Shown: positions 23,525 to 36,085 of the stretch, one piece after another
Layout of the letters: every line of letters starts with the position of its first letter
Position numbering within the stretch: the first letter of the stretch is position 1
Assembly (NCBI GenBank): GCA_020226215.1
Contig: CM035233.1
Coordinates: 14,961,701 to 15,025,700 of the forward strand
Reading direction: 5' to 3'
Origin: Sindora glabra
Taxonomy: Eukaryota; Streptophyta; Magnoliopsida; Fabales; Fabaceae
Length of the DNA stretch: 64,000 nucleotides
Notes under the pieces: model-generated
The model's database searches: none
What the model saw: the letters and a program-made list of their open reading frames with translations, nothing else
What the model was told of the DNA's origin: nothing
Program-made: the position numbers and the translations under genes

Positions 23525-25400
23525 TTTGTACATAACTATTATATTATCATCAAGACCAATTTAGTAAATTAAGCATATGATAAGCTATAAACAATATAGT
23601 GATTACTTTAGCCAAGATTTTATGATCACATAACATATTGTGTATGAAGTGCAAATGTAGTAGCCATACTCTACACTTTAGGCTATCTTAGGCACTGCAA
23701 TAAAATAAAAGGTTAATTTTATCTTATTAATGAACAAGCTTCCATTTGCAATATATTACAATCTTATTCAAGAAACATGCCTTTATTACTTCTTATGTTA
23801 ATTTCTTGTTTTTAACATTCAGTTGCACACCCTTCATGTATACAACATTCATAAATATGTCCATGCACTTTTTCAACTTAGCTTGCACTTCTTCCCCTAA
23901 TAGATTAAACTAGATCACAACCTTCCTTTTTGAGACTACCACAGTAAGCATCCAATGGTACCTATAGCACATTAGCATAACAGATTGTTAAAATTTACAT
24001 ATGAGAAAAAGTTAGCTCCTTTAACATATAAGTGAGACTTACCTTTATAGTACAATGTGAAGTAGAAGTTTTTCCTCAATTCATCAAGTAAAACATTAAT
24101 TATGTATTCCTCCTTTAGCTTATTATCATCTTAGGACTTTATGTCAAGTTGATAAGGATCTAGGAATCCATATTGAGCATTCACTGATGACTATCACTCA
24201 TAACAATGCTTGTAAAAGGATTAAGGTGAGCTTAACTTCAATTCAAATAATAGTTAAATTAATTCATGTTTGGTCAAAGAAGATAGCATAAACTTACCTA
24301 ACCTAAAGTTGGATGTAAGTGACATTAAGCTCCTAGAACCTTAAAAACTATTGGATGGCAATTCTATTAGTAAATAGCTTAGTACGTTTTCCCACCTTCT
24401 TTGCCTCTATTCAGAGCATAGCTTAGGATAAAAGACCTTCAAAATGGTCGAGCTACACTTACTGTAGCTTTCAATCTTGATTAACAAATCATTGAACCAT
24501 AAATAATGTTAGTTAGTAATTTCACATAACAAGGGTAATATAACCTTAAAATATATAAAAAAGTTAGTGGAAGGGGTAGAGGATACACAATAATACCTTC
24601 ACTCAATATTGAATAAAAGCCTCATAGGCTTCTTCCTCTATTTAGATTTCATTACTTGGCACGATACCTCAATTATAAGATTAATGGCTTATTACCATCA
24701 CCTTTACTTAATCATCTAACAATGTCAATGGTAAAGCTTGTAGCCAAAGGTGACCTTACCATTATTAGAGCACCTAAGACTTCACCCTATGCAATTTAAA
24801 TTCCAACTATAGGAAATGCAATTCATGCATATAACATATATGGAAGAGTGTAAGGATTAAAAGCAATATTTACCTTAGGTAAGATCTTTATAAGGTTCGC
24901 TACTGTAGAGATCATTGTTGTAAGTGCTATTATCTCCTTTAAACTAATCCTAAGAGAAGTCAGTATCCTTTCCTAATTATAAGTTTTAAAGACAAGTAGG
25001 GTAGCAATCAGCTCATCCAAGTGAGTAGTGGTTTAAAAGATTGGCTAGATTAATGCAATAAAACTTAGTTATATGGTTAAATGGTAAGCTATGTGCTCCA
25101 TTAGTGCACAAAGCTATTCCTATTGCTACTACATCTGAGTGTGTTACTTTAACATTTGTTGTATCCTTGTCTTCTAGTTTGTAGTATTTCAAGTTATGAG
25201 CAATGCTTACTTTCAGGTCCTTTAACTTAGTTTGCAAATATTGCAACGAATGGTGTTTAAATGGTCCAAAGTAGCCTTTTAAGCTAACACTACATCCAAC
25301 ATCTCAAACATAATTGGAATGCTTCTTAGATCCTAATGCTATGGTTAGGATGTCATATTTTGTAATTAACTCAAATTTACCTTGGAAAGCTTGTTGCATG
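23525..25400 (-). pseudogene. CACTA B gene with C48 protease domain, catalytic cysteine lost
   Basis: Minus-strand translation around 23658-23690 gives the equivalent of the ECGYYVM block, but the cysteine codon is TAT, so it reads Glu-Tyr-Gly-Tyr-Tyr. The acceptor-like TATTTTATTGCAG precedes the exon, as in A. Upstream parts run to about 24230 (gattcctagat-type similarity with A near 21210) and on to 25400. The longest open piece, 25013-25246 (77 codons, MQYLQTKLKDLKVSIAHNLK), matches the weaker frame in CACTA D at 50598-50783 (HFYLEDLRASITHN). It is a dead paralogue of the A gene. Confidence 0.6.
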
Positions 25401-26786
25401 AGAATGTCTTGTAGTAATAAACAAATAATAGATAATTAAAACTTCTCGTGTGAAATGGAAGCTTTAAAATCAAATGGTATGTTTTAATCTAATTGTAAAT
25501 ATTTATAATCTTCTTCATAATAGCTTGACTTTCCAAGGTCACATATTGCCTTTGCTTAATAATTCTATCTTACTTCTATAACTTTGTATGAAAAATGGGA
25601 GGTTTCTGTTTAGTGTCTTTACCATCGACTTCCACATGCATCCTTACTAGCATTGCTATCTTTAGCTTTTGGTAACCTCTCTAAGAAAGTTTATGCAAAT
25701 ATATATTCTTTCTTTGTCTTTCTTGATTGGACATTTTTAACTTTTATTGACCAAATGACATAGTAGTTCATTTTATAGTTACAAATGATATACAAATAAG
25801 ATATTGAGAAGAATTGGTTGCTATAATTACCAAATTTTACCTAGAACTTCTTGTCATCCCTTTATTTTAGGAACTTTTTTTATGATTACTAGTTAATGAA
25901 GCTCCATTCTTGAAGTAGTTTTTTTTTTTTTTATAACAGTGATCACTAGATTGACAAAGTCTTACCTTAGAGTTACCTTGAAATGCATCCATCAAATCAC
26001 CACATATGATAGTACTCTATTGTGCACGTGTTAAGTGTTAAGAATATCAAAGGCATTTAACTAAAAAAAATACACATAAAAGAGTTATATGTTATTATTC
26101 TAAAATTAAAGTTTTTCATATTTATGATGTAAAGTTATTCAAATCAAGTGTACATATGAAGACCTCATCTTAAATGTTATCTTCTAAAGATAGAGGGACA
26201 TACTTTTAATGAGCATAATCTATCAATACCTTTGGATCATATTGTCAATCTAATGTAACTATTATAAGTTAATCCATACTATCCTTCTACTTGTCCCTTA
26301 ACATTGAATTGAATAGGTAACTTTTCTTTTGTAGCTTGCACAATAGCAATGGCCTTCAATGTTATAGGACCTTTTGTGTTCCTTTTAGTATGGATGGTTG
26401 CCTCTTTAAAAAGATTCATATTTTGGATGTTTAAAAAGAAATAATGTCAATCATGTAGAATGATTTGTAGATAAACTCAAAGGTTTGCATTACTTAAGGA
26501 TGAATAAAGTAGTGGATGTATATTTTGTCCTCATAACAAATGTTGCATAATGGATCTAACAAAAAATAAAACTTGCATGATAAATAATGAAACTAAAATT
26601 ATATCAATTATCATACTTAACAAACTTCTTCACTAATTTAAATAACCATGGAGCAAACATAAATTATTTCATTATATAATATATTTGACATCTTAAAAAG
26701 ATACAATAGCAAGTAAGGCAGCAAGCTAAAATGGTAGAGACGTCACTACCAAATAGAGAATGACCATAATTATATATTTTAAGGGT
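25401..26786 (-). other. CACTA B 5' gene region, degraded
   Basis: This aligns by eye with 50800-52160 of CACTA D (for example GTGCACGTGTTAAG beside GCACATGTATATAG, and the closing stretch before copia-2). No open frame longer than about 60 codons is convincing. It is the front part of the B transposon gene and 5' leader, without recognisable domains. Confidence 0.5.
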
Positions 26787-26791
26787 AACTA

Positions 26792-29700
26792 TGTTAGGAT
26801 TAGGAGCTAAATAATTGAAGTGGAATTTAACCAATCCTAGCCAATGATCCATGCGAAACGATTATATTAGGATAAGGATTTGATCATTATCTTCTACAGA
26901 TGATTCCAAGCTTGATCGTTAACCACGATTTCAACTTATTTTTGATCGAAAACTCTAAAGCATCCATACAAACCTGTGAATCATTGGTGAATGTCTTACG
27001 GCCACTGATTGGAATTCTCCTCTTTTACCTCATGGTGCTAGCTACGCTCCTTTTAGGGTTATGGTTAAAGAGCGCTGCTAGGATTTTCTGTGTTAGTAGG
27101 ATGCATAAATAATAATATTTTAACACTTAACACGCCTATTTAAATAGGTGCACAAAAAATTCTAACTAATTGGGATTTGTTCCATATATAATTATGAGCT
27201 TATAATTAAGCCTTATAATTATAACATAAAATTCCCATATAGTAGGCCCAAATAATTTAATCCATTAATTATAAATCCGCTAGGTTCTAAATTGTAATAT
27301 CCCTAGGAGGCTTTTCCCAAGAACTACTCTTAAAGTATTAAAGTAAATTAGTACTTCCCAATTAAACATGTTTAGCTTAGGGAAATTTTAAGCATGGGCA
27401 ACCTTCTGGGAAGCTCTTCTAGACCTTTTGAAACATTGATAGAGATAAAAAATTAATTTAAAATATTGTTAGAAATGTACCTAAAAGATTAGAGAAATTT
27501 TGATAGAGTCTAACTTGATTTTAGGAGTCTGGGTGAGCTGAAATTCGGTAAAATGGGCCGAAACTATAATAATTTAATTGGATTTCTCAAAATTATTTTT
27601 GAACTAATTAAAAATCATTTAATAAGGCCCAAATGTGTTTCTAATAAACCCAAATTAAATCCAAGGATTAAATTGAAAATTGGTAAAGAAACTTTGGGCA
27701 AAAATAAAATTTTGAAAAGATTTAGGGTCAAAATGTAATTTTTTAAAAACTTAAATTTTGGCCCATTCTTTTTATATTAATTTTGTACAATTTTGGGCTG
27801 AGATACTCCATAAAATTTCATTCTTGGCTGCTGCAGAACAACAAGAGAAATACAAAAGAAATTCATAGATTTTGGGCTAATTTGCAAAAAGGCCCATTTT
27901 CATGAATTGTGTAGAAAACCCTAGAAAACTTGAGAAACTGCATTCAGCTTTTCTCCTCCTCATTTTTCATGAAATTGAAGCTGCCATAGGAACCTTTTTC
28001 AAGCTTTCAACACAATCAAACATACAAACAAGCTAAATCAGACACAAAATTTCAAGTTTTTCTACTTGCTTGCTTGAATTTCTAAGGAGAAATCATCAAA
28101 ACTTGGGGCTCTCATCTTCTTCTTCTTCTTCAAATCAGAAACTCTTTCATTTAGGGAGCAACTTAAAGCTTTGAAATATAAAATTTCAGAGGTGAGTAGC
28201 AACTCACTTGATTTCCTGTTGAATTTTTATTACAAATTTTCTAATATTGCTTTCTAGAATTTTGATTTCATAAAGCTAAGTGTGTGGCCATGCAATGAAG
28301 GCATGATGCTGAAAACTAGTGTTCTTAAGTTGTATTTGAAGATATTAGAACAATATTAGCATGAATGAATGATTATATTACCATTTCTTAAGCCTTGAGT
28401 GTAGATGGAATAGAAAGAGCTTAGAAATTATTTTGCTGATTTTGCTTCTGGAATTCCTGAAAATCCAGAACTAAACCACGAATTTTAGGAACATGCTATG
28501 GCATCTTAAAAATTCAAAACCACCAATTTACTAGTCTCTTATGATTTTAGGATACACATAGAATTTATTGGGAATTTTTAGAAATTTTTAGAAACCTGAA
28601 CAAGGGACATATCTACACAAAGGTGCAACTCGCCCAGAAATAGGATGTGAATAATTTTTCTTCTGTTCTTGAATTATTTGGGATACTAAATGATGAGTAA
28701 AAATTCCATAAAAATTAATTGATACCCTTCCATGTGTTGGTTAAAACATAGTAAATTTTCATGATAATTGAAGCTCATTTTCCTAGTAAATAAATTCCTA
28801 CAATTTCAAAACTCCAGTACTGCTAAAGATTGAAACTATTTTGGAAGGGCATGATTCATGAATTTTATGGGCAGATTCTCTTTATTAATTCTAAAACATA
28901 AAGAATAATATTTGTCTATTAACATGTTGAGAATATTATATAATTATTTGAGAAATTTTGGAGGTCTTTTAGAAGACATTAAAGGGTCTCTTATGGTAAC
29001 ATGCCCTCTGTTGCCCTGTTCTGGAATCTGAACGTGAATAGTATTGTTGAACGAATATTTGTAAAATACACTAAGTATTTGATGCTTAGAAATACATTGT
29101 GATGATATTAGAATATGATTGGAACAATGTGTTGAATTATTGTAATTATTTGAATGTTCTTTAATGGTATAGAATATAGTAATAGATTAGATTGAGTTGT
29201 GAAATGTTCAATGTATTGAAATTGTGATACATTATGAGAATATACAATGATTACACTCTGTAATGTTAAATTTGAAATCTATACTTGTTACATTGATAAA
29301 TAAAAATTAATTAAGTTACTAATGACTAGTTGGTATTGACCATACCTTTGTTATGATGGATTGACATGATTTTACCTTAATTGGCACAAAAAGCCTACAA
29401 AGGCTCATTTGTGTTACTTGATACGTGTGGGGGAGATTGGCCTATGACTTATAGCATCCTTCTAGAAGAAGGAGAGGGGTGGTAAGAAGTTGAGGGAAAA
29501 GGTTGGAAGCAAGTGGGATAAGGTTGGCTCAAAGAAATAAGGAGGAAACCTGTATACCATACTAGTCATTTCTATTAATGTAATATTAATACATAATGTA
29601 TATGATAGGCAGTAGATATTAAATGTGAATAAAGCTAAGTATATGGAATTTATCTAATCTTCCTAAATTTGTATTAAAGAGAATTGATCAGGAAAAATCA

Positions 29701-30457
29701 TAGGGATAAAGATTGAGTAGCTATTCACTGAGTATTTTATATACTCACTCTTTTTCAATGTTATTTTATTTTACAAATAAAGAACAAGGAGCTCCAGCGG
29801 AGGATTGATATACTGCATAAAACCTTCTAATCTTCATGGCACATAGTGTAACAAAAATTACTATTTTGAGTCATTTACTGTACAGTTAAAATTTATGTGT
29901 ATTACTAAATAATTTTGTTATGCTATTGTATATTAATATCATAGATTAACTTTTCATTGCACGTGCAATGCAATTTACTTTACTTATATTATTTGATGCT
30001 ATCATATATTCCCCTTTTATTACAAAATAGTCAGATATAGTTTTTTACAAGCTTGTAAAGATGTCTAATTGGTTAGATACCAGTTAGATGTCTTTACGCC
30101 GATCATGATACCTAAAATTGAGTCGTGACATAAATGATCACTAATATAATGTTCCATGTAGAGTTCTTAGGATGGATCGGTTCAGTACATAAATTTTCTA
30201 ACTTGTACTCATGTGTAAACTTAATATTTCATATAAGTCACTGCATATGCTAGTCTTAACATATCAATGTAACCCAATCCACAATGATATATGACTAGGG
30301 ACATTTAAGAATATAATTATTTTAAGGTTATTATTATAATTAAATATACTACACAAAAAATATATGTACAAATATGATAATTGGAATCGTCTTTAAAATA
30401 ATATAATTCAAATTTACAATCATTCATATAATTAGTTTTAGGGTATATACACCAACA
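26792..30457 (-). repeat. copia-2 3' LTR, interrupted and internally deleted
   Basis: The LTR starts TGTTAGGA at 26792 and ends ACCAACA at 30457. Compared with 38004-39365 it lacks about 520 bp (right-LTR positions about 38512-39036). At that same point it holds a gypsy solo LTR (27293-30130). The family's third copy, at 56117-57494, has the 520 bp, so the loss happened in this LTR. The 70-codon plus-strand frame at 26900-27112 lies in the LTR and is not a gene. Confidence 0.85.
27293..30130 (+). mobile_element. Ty3/gypsy solo LTR (Tekay-like) nested in copia-2
   Basis: This 2838-bp sequence begins TGTAATATCCC and ends GAGTCGTGACA, the terminal pattern of Tekay/Del-type gypsy LTRs in plants. 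The perfect 5-bp duplication TAAAT lies at 27288-27292 and 30131-30135. The interior has a pyrimidine-rich leader (CATCTTCTTCTTCTTC near 28112) followed by GAGGTGAGTAGC, a common arrangement near the transcription start of such LTRs. No gag or pol is found, so it is a solo LTR or a very short nonautonomous element. The 61-codon frame at 27553-27738 has no motif. Confidence 0.9.
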
Positions 30458-30539
30458 ATCTCCTATTTGCATTAAAGCCAATAACTCATGTATATAATAC
30501 CTATAGATTTCATGTGACTATTATGCTTCTACTATGTCA

Positions 30540-30908
30540 AGGGTTTTGTTAGTGGATTGATGATATTATCATCGGTTGGTATTCTACATATTTTAACATC
30601 ATTTCTATTAATGATATCTCTTATGAGATGATAGCACTAGAGAATGCGTTTGGATTTCTAGTGAGACTTAGGTTTCTTAGCTTGTGCAATGGCTTCATTA
30701 TTGTTACAATAAAGCTCTTTCGGGTTAACAATGTTAGGAACAACTCCAAGTTCAGTGATGAACTTCTTAATTCAAATAGCTTCCTTTGCAGCATCTAATG
30801 CTGCTATGTATTCAGCTTCTATTATGGCATCATCCACTGTCCTTTGCTTTGACCTCTTCCAGGTTATAGCACCACTATTGAGGCAAAATATATAACCTAA
30901 CTGCAATT
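30540..30908 (-). pseudogene. copia-2 RNase H remnant
   Basis: Minus-strand translation gives QLGYIFCLNSGAITW, then KQRTVDDAIIEAEYIAALDA, which is the copia RNase H core with the conserved glutamate of the EAEY box. Reading toward lower coordinates the domain ends shortly before the polypurine tract near 30458. The upstream part of the domain is missing because an LTR element entered at 30909 and about 250 bp of coding sequence was lost. Confidence 0.8.
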
Positions 30909-32865
30909 TGTATAATGGCTTAACTAGGTCGTACCCCTTGTGATCATTTAATTTTATCTTTCCTAAATGATTTCCTAATAATATATATATAATTATTTAA
31001 TTATTTATGCAATGAAAACATGAAGAACTAAAACAAAACAGAATGATAATGCAATGAAACAAAATGAGTGCAGAAACGAAATTAAAGTCAAAATGCAATA
31101 ATGAGTTATATATATCTACTTATCATACTTAAAGCATATGAGACATTAGGATGAGTACATAACATGGCATATATGATAGACCTAATTATGGATGCATAAA
31201 GGATCTTACTCATGTGCTATTGATGTGCATGTTGTAATGCACCAAAATTATATTAAAACTGGTATGCTATAAAATAATGTTGTATAATGGCCCAACTAGG
31301 TCGTACCCCTAGTGATCATTTGATTTTATCTTTCCTAAATAATTTCCTAATAATATATATATAATTATTTAATTATTTATGCAATGAAAACATGAAGAAC
31401 TAAAACAAACAGAATGATAATGCAATGAAACAAAATGAGTGCAGAAACGAAATTAAAGTCAAAATGCAGTAATGCAATAATGAGTTATATATAGAACAGA
31501 ATTAGAATTGGGGGGGTTGGTTGCACAAAATTAATGTAAAATCAATGTATTAAATAAGCACAAAATAAAAGTAAAGCAAAAGTAAAATTGGAAGAAAATT
31601 AATGGAATTAAATAGCTGATTCAAGGAAATTAAGAGCATTAAATTGGATTAATTATAGATTAATTAGGATTTGACTTTTTCTAATTAATTCTTCAACCTT
31701 GAATTATCTGGAATCCCTGCAATAATTCATGAATTCTACATAAAACAATTGCCTAGGTTTGCTTATTTAGGATTAGTTGAATTAAGCAATTACTATAATT
31801 CCTAAACTAGATCAAAATTGATTTATAATTAGAATTTTGTTAATTTAAGAAATTAAATTAGAAATATCTAAATTAATCCCTCAACCCTCTATCTGTATGC
31901 ATATACCTATAATTTATCAACCATAATTTCATATCAAAATAGAAACGAAATTAGAAATCACAAAGGTGAATATCAATTATATCAAGTCAACATCCAACAA
32001 ATGCAATCTTAAGAATTCAGCACAAGTAAATAGAGAAAGAGGAGAATTAATTAAGAAAGGTTAATATTGCAAATCATGATCTCATAATCCTCAAGAGGAG
32101 AGCCTTAAATCCTTGAATCAACCATGAACTTAGGCTTCCATTGATGAGGAACAAAGAAGAAACAAGAAGAAGAGGAAGAGAGCTAGCTGCTAGATCTATT
32201 GTAATTCTGAATTATATGATTGTATGATATGTTGCCCACCCCTTCATCTCTATTTATATCTAATAAAAACCATAGAATCCTAATCCTAGTCCTCTTAGGA
32301 TTATAAAAAATAAGGCCTTGCTAATCCTACTCCTATTAGGATTATAAAACTTAACAATTTCTTCTAGAAGGTCTAGCAGTGAAATCTCACTGATTTGACT
32401 TTCATCTGATGAATGACCCCTAAAATGATGTAGTTTCACTAATCCTTTAATTTTACTTTGTAGGCCTACGTCTTAATAAAATTTGAGTATTGATTTCACC
32501 TTAATTAGACCTCTGTAACTCCAGATATAACCTAAATACATAAATTGGTTCAGTTGGGATAGAATAACGCCTTCAACTTCTTAGCCACTTTTAACATCTA
32601 AAAAGTCCAAACTAGGATCTTGCCATAACAGAAAAGTTGTAGATATTTCTTTTATCTTTCCGTCAATTTAAAGTTTGCCTTAATCCAGTATCTAGAGCCT
32701 AAGATATGATTGAAAAACAAAAATAGTATCAAAATTAAGCATTTACCAAATAAATTCATGAATTTGTAAAATCAATCCAAAATTATAAAATAAGGCCTAT
32801 TTTGTAAAATTAAGAATAAAAGAAAATAAAATAGTAAATATTTTTCTTATTAGCTATCTCTCAAA
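30909..32865 (-). mobile_element. truncated gypsy-type LTR element inserted in copia-2 pol
   Basis: Two copies of the same LTR end, both starting TGTATAATGG on the plus strand, occur at 30909 and 31281 and agree for about 200 bp (to about 31110 and 31490). Between them lies ~170 bp of unrelated sequence. The longer copy continues to about 32865 with the texture of a Tat/Athila-like LTR, including a TATA-like region near 32255 and a CTTCTTCTTG leader near 32170. I read this as one nearly full LTR, a short internal stretch and the tail of the second LTR, all minus strand. The right junction lacks a proper LTR terminus, and copia coding sequence is deleted there. Confidence 0.6.
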
Positions 32866-33760
32866 CTCTATGGAAGGACATTGAGTTTTTGAGAGACTTA
32901 TGTCATGTGACATCGACAATAATCCTTTTTTAGAATCTTGCATGCTAAACATCTTTAACAATTTATCAATGTATGTATTCTAAATTAGGACAAGAAAATT
33001 TCTTGATCTATCTCTATAGATCTTGATACTTAATACATAGGTGGTCTCACCTAAGTCTTTCATAGAAAAATAATTTCCTAACCAAGTTTTTACAGACTCT
33101 AGTATAGGTATGTCATTTCTAATTAGTATGTCATCTATATACAACACTAGAAAGAATATCGTGCTCCCACTAACCCTTTTGCATACACAGGGTTCATCTT
33201 CATTCTTGATAAAACAAAACTCTTTAATTGCATCATTGAAACGAAGATTCCAACTTTGAGAAACCTAGTTTAATCTATAAATGGATTGTTGCAATTTGTA
33301 AACTTTTCTAGCATTTTTAAGATTTATAGAACCTTCAGGTTGTATGATGTACACATCTTCAAGAAAATTTCCATTAAGGAAAGTGGTTTTGACATCCATC
33401 TGCTAGATCTCATAATCTTAATATGCAATTATAGCTAGAAGAATCCTGATAGATTTTAAGCATGACAACTAGGGAAAAGATCTCATTATAGTCAATACCA
33501 TAGATTTGCTTGAAATATTTTGCAACCATTATCCTTTAAAGGTACACACATTACCATCCATATCAGTTTTCTTTTTGAAAATCCATTTGCATCTTATATG
33601 TACCTTTTCAGGTGGATCAACAAAGGTCCAAAGTTGGATCTCTAATTTCATAACTTTTAGCCATTTCTCAGAATCTAGGCCCATCATGGACTCTTGGTAG
33701 GTTGTGGGCTTATCTTGGTCCATAAGCAACACATATCGTGATGAGTCATGAGAAATCCAT
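32866..33760 (-). pseudogene. copia-2 reverse transcriptase remnant
   Basis: The N-terminal part is open at 33529-33732 (67 codons), with DQDKPTTYQESMMG, DSEKWLKVMK and KWIFKKKTDMDGNV text typical of RVT_2. The catalytic box at 33130-33141 reads Tyr-Ile-Asp-Asp, so the metal-binding pair is still present. It ends near 32866 at KTQCPS followed by EFER, where the inserted LTR element begins. Stops and frameshifts occur between these blocks. Confidence 0.88.
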
Positions 33761-33899
33761 ATCTCTTGGGCTCACAATGTATTCTACCAGACCTACATGG
33801 ATTCTATATTACATGAGTAGGTTCTTTTGTAACTAGTTGTGGAACTGGCTTAAGTTCCATCTCAAGTTCAATATTCTCTCATTGACCTTGAATTTCTTC

Positions 33900-34568
33900 A
33901 AGTTTTATTCTCCTCCCACTTATTCTTCTAAAGATAAATTCTCTCTCTAGAAAGACACTAGTTCGAGCAATAAATATTTTTTGCTTAGTTAGATTATAGA
34001 AATAATATTCCTTGGTCTCCCTTGGATATCTAACAAAAAAACATTTATCAAGTTTAGGTCCAATTTTATCAGAAGTTTAACATCTTACATAAGCTTCATA
34101 ACCCCAAATCTTCATAAAAGATAAACTAGGACATTTCCCAATCCATATCTTATATGGTATCTTTTGAACTGATTTTGATGGAACATGATTTAGTATAAAA
34201 GCCATGGTCTCTAGAGCATGTCCCCAGAAGGAATTTGAAAGGTCAGCTTAACTCATCATCGATCGAACTATATTTAACAAAGTTCGATTCCTCATCTCAA
34301 ATGCACCATTCTATTAAGATGTTCTTCGTAGAGTGAGTTATAATACAATGCTACACTCTTTTAGATGATCAAGGAAATATCGATTTAAGTATTCACTACC
34401 TTGATCTGATTAAAATGCTATAATACTTTTACTAAGTTGATTTTGCACTTCATTCTTGAATTCTTTGAAATTTTCAAAGGATTCAATCTTGTGTTTCGTA
34501 AGAAACACATAGTGATATCTACTGAAATCATTAATATAAGTAATGAAGTACTGATAACCACCTTTAAC
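33900..34568 (-). pseudogene. copia-2 integrase remnant
   Basis: Minus-strand translation in pieces gives the integrase core and its C-terminal GKRPNL/FLKIWG-type segment, near 34060-34150. A stop interrupts several blocks. In the intact family this enzyme joins cDNA ends to chromosomal DNA. It lies directly downstream of the pre-integrase frame. Confidence 0.75.
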
Positions 34569-35108
34569 TTATGTGTTTAAAGGTTCACATACATCATTAG
34601 GTATAAGGCCCAATAAATCACTAGCTTTTTCACCTTTCCTAGTAAAAGGGGCTTTTGTCATCTTGCCTAATAAACATAACTCACATAGCTTATATGATTC
34701 AAAATCAAATGAGTCCAAAAATCCATCTTTATGGAGTTTGGAGATACATGTCTCATTTATATTGCCTAAACGATAATGCCAAAGATGAGTTGGATTCGAA
34801 TCATTAGTTTTAACTTTCTTAGTGTTTATGTTCAAGATTGAATTTTCAAGGTCTATAACATAAAGACCATTTGCTAAGTGTGCAATACCATAAAACATTT
34901 CATTTAAATAAATAGAGTAACATTTATTCTTTGTTATAAATGAAAAGCCTTTCTTGTCTAAACAAGAAACTGAAATCAAATTCCTACTAACAATAGGCAC
35001 AAAATAACAATTGTTTAATTCTAAAACTAATCCACTAGGCAAAGATAGATAATAAGTCCCTACAGCTAATACAACAACTCTTGCTCTATTTACAATGTGT
35101 AGGTCCAC
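34569..35108 (-). pseudogene. copia-2 protease end and pre-integrase zinc region
   Basis: This 179-codon open segment is the longest coding piece in the window. It carries SGLVLELNNCYFVPIVSRN (end of the protease region), then the gag_pre-integrase domain with HLWHYRLGNINETCISKLH and CELCLLGKMTKAPF. The HHCC zinc signature is damaged: the second histidine of the RLGH motif is asparagine, while both cysteines remain. The apparent start methionine is internal to Pol. Plus-strand 34573-34776 is its shadow. Confidence 0.9.
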
Positions 35109-35220
35109 TTCACCTTTGGCTAATGATCTACTTCCTTTAAGATCTTACACATTTACACAAATGTGAGTATCACATCTAGTATTTAATACCTAAGATGAAG
35201 AAGTAGATAAATTAATCTTT
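35109..35220 (-). pseudogene. copia-2 protease active site, inactivated
   Basis: Between gag and the pre-integrase frame the expected WVLDTG motif of the aspartic protease reads stop-Val-Leu-Asn-Thr-Arg. Both the tryptophan and the catalytic aspartate are gone. The following codons have shifted frame. Confidence 0.7.
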
Positions 35221-36085
35221 ATAACATAAATACCTAAGTTAGAAGTCTCACTTCCCTTTTTCTTTTTAAGCTCTTCTAAGTAAAACTTGCAATTTCGCTT
35301 CCAATGTCCTAGTTCTTTATAATGGAAGCATTGCCCTTCCTTGACCATACCACCTCTGGGCTTCAGTGCAAAGAAACTTGACTTGGACTTTCTGTCAATC
35401 TTGTTCTTCTTACTTTTATTCTGAGATTTAGACTTACTTTTCCCTTTACCCTTTTCAACCATCATAATGGAATTAGGCTTGGACTTTTTCAAGTTCTGCT
35501 CAGCAATTCTCAACATATTAAGTAGTTTAGGTAAAGTCTTATCAATTTCGTTAATGTTGTAATTCATGATGAATTGACCATAACTCTTAGGCAATAATTG
35601 TAGAACTATGTTAGTAGCTAATTCTTGTTGCAGAGGAAAACCTAACCTTTCAAGGCTATTGATGTATCCAATCATCTTAAGCACATAAGTAGCAATGAGT
35701 GTTCCTTTAGCCATCTTGCACTGAAATAATGCCTTAGATACATCATACCTCTCATGCCTTATTTACTCTTGGTAGAGCTATTTGAGGTGATCAATTATAC
35801 TGAACACCTCTATGTTCTCATGTTACCTTTAAAACTCAGAGTTCATAGTAATGACCATGAGATAGCTGACATTCAAAATATCTTTTAGATACTTCTTATG
35901 AGCATCCTTTTCTGCTCGAAGAGCATTGGCAATAGGCTCATTTGGAATAGGTTACTTTAAGACATATTGCTTTTTCTTATGCTTGAGGATAATCTTCAAG
36001 TTTTGATACTAATCAAGAAAATTTATCCTATTCAATTTATCCTTCTTAAGGATAGATCGCAGTGACTGATTTGATGCAGTTAATG
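35190..36085 (-). pseudogene. copia-2 gag remnant
   Basis: The 174-codon segment 35190-35714 has the UBN2 gag domain (LLPKSYGQFIMNYNINE), a Lys/Ser-rich linker, and a zinc knuckle, CFHYKELGHWKRNC, in which the second cysteine is tyrosine. The reading frame extends upstream with stops to about 36083, where the original start codon appears to have become ATA before Ala-Leu-Thr-Ala. Gag would form the particle and bind the RNA. Confidence 0.88.
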
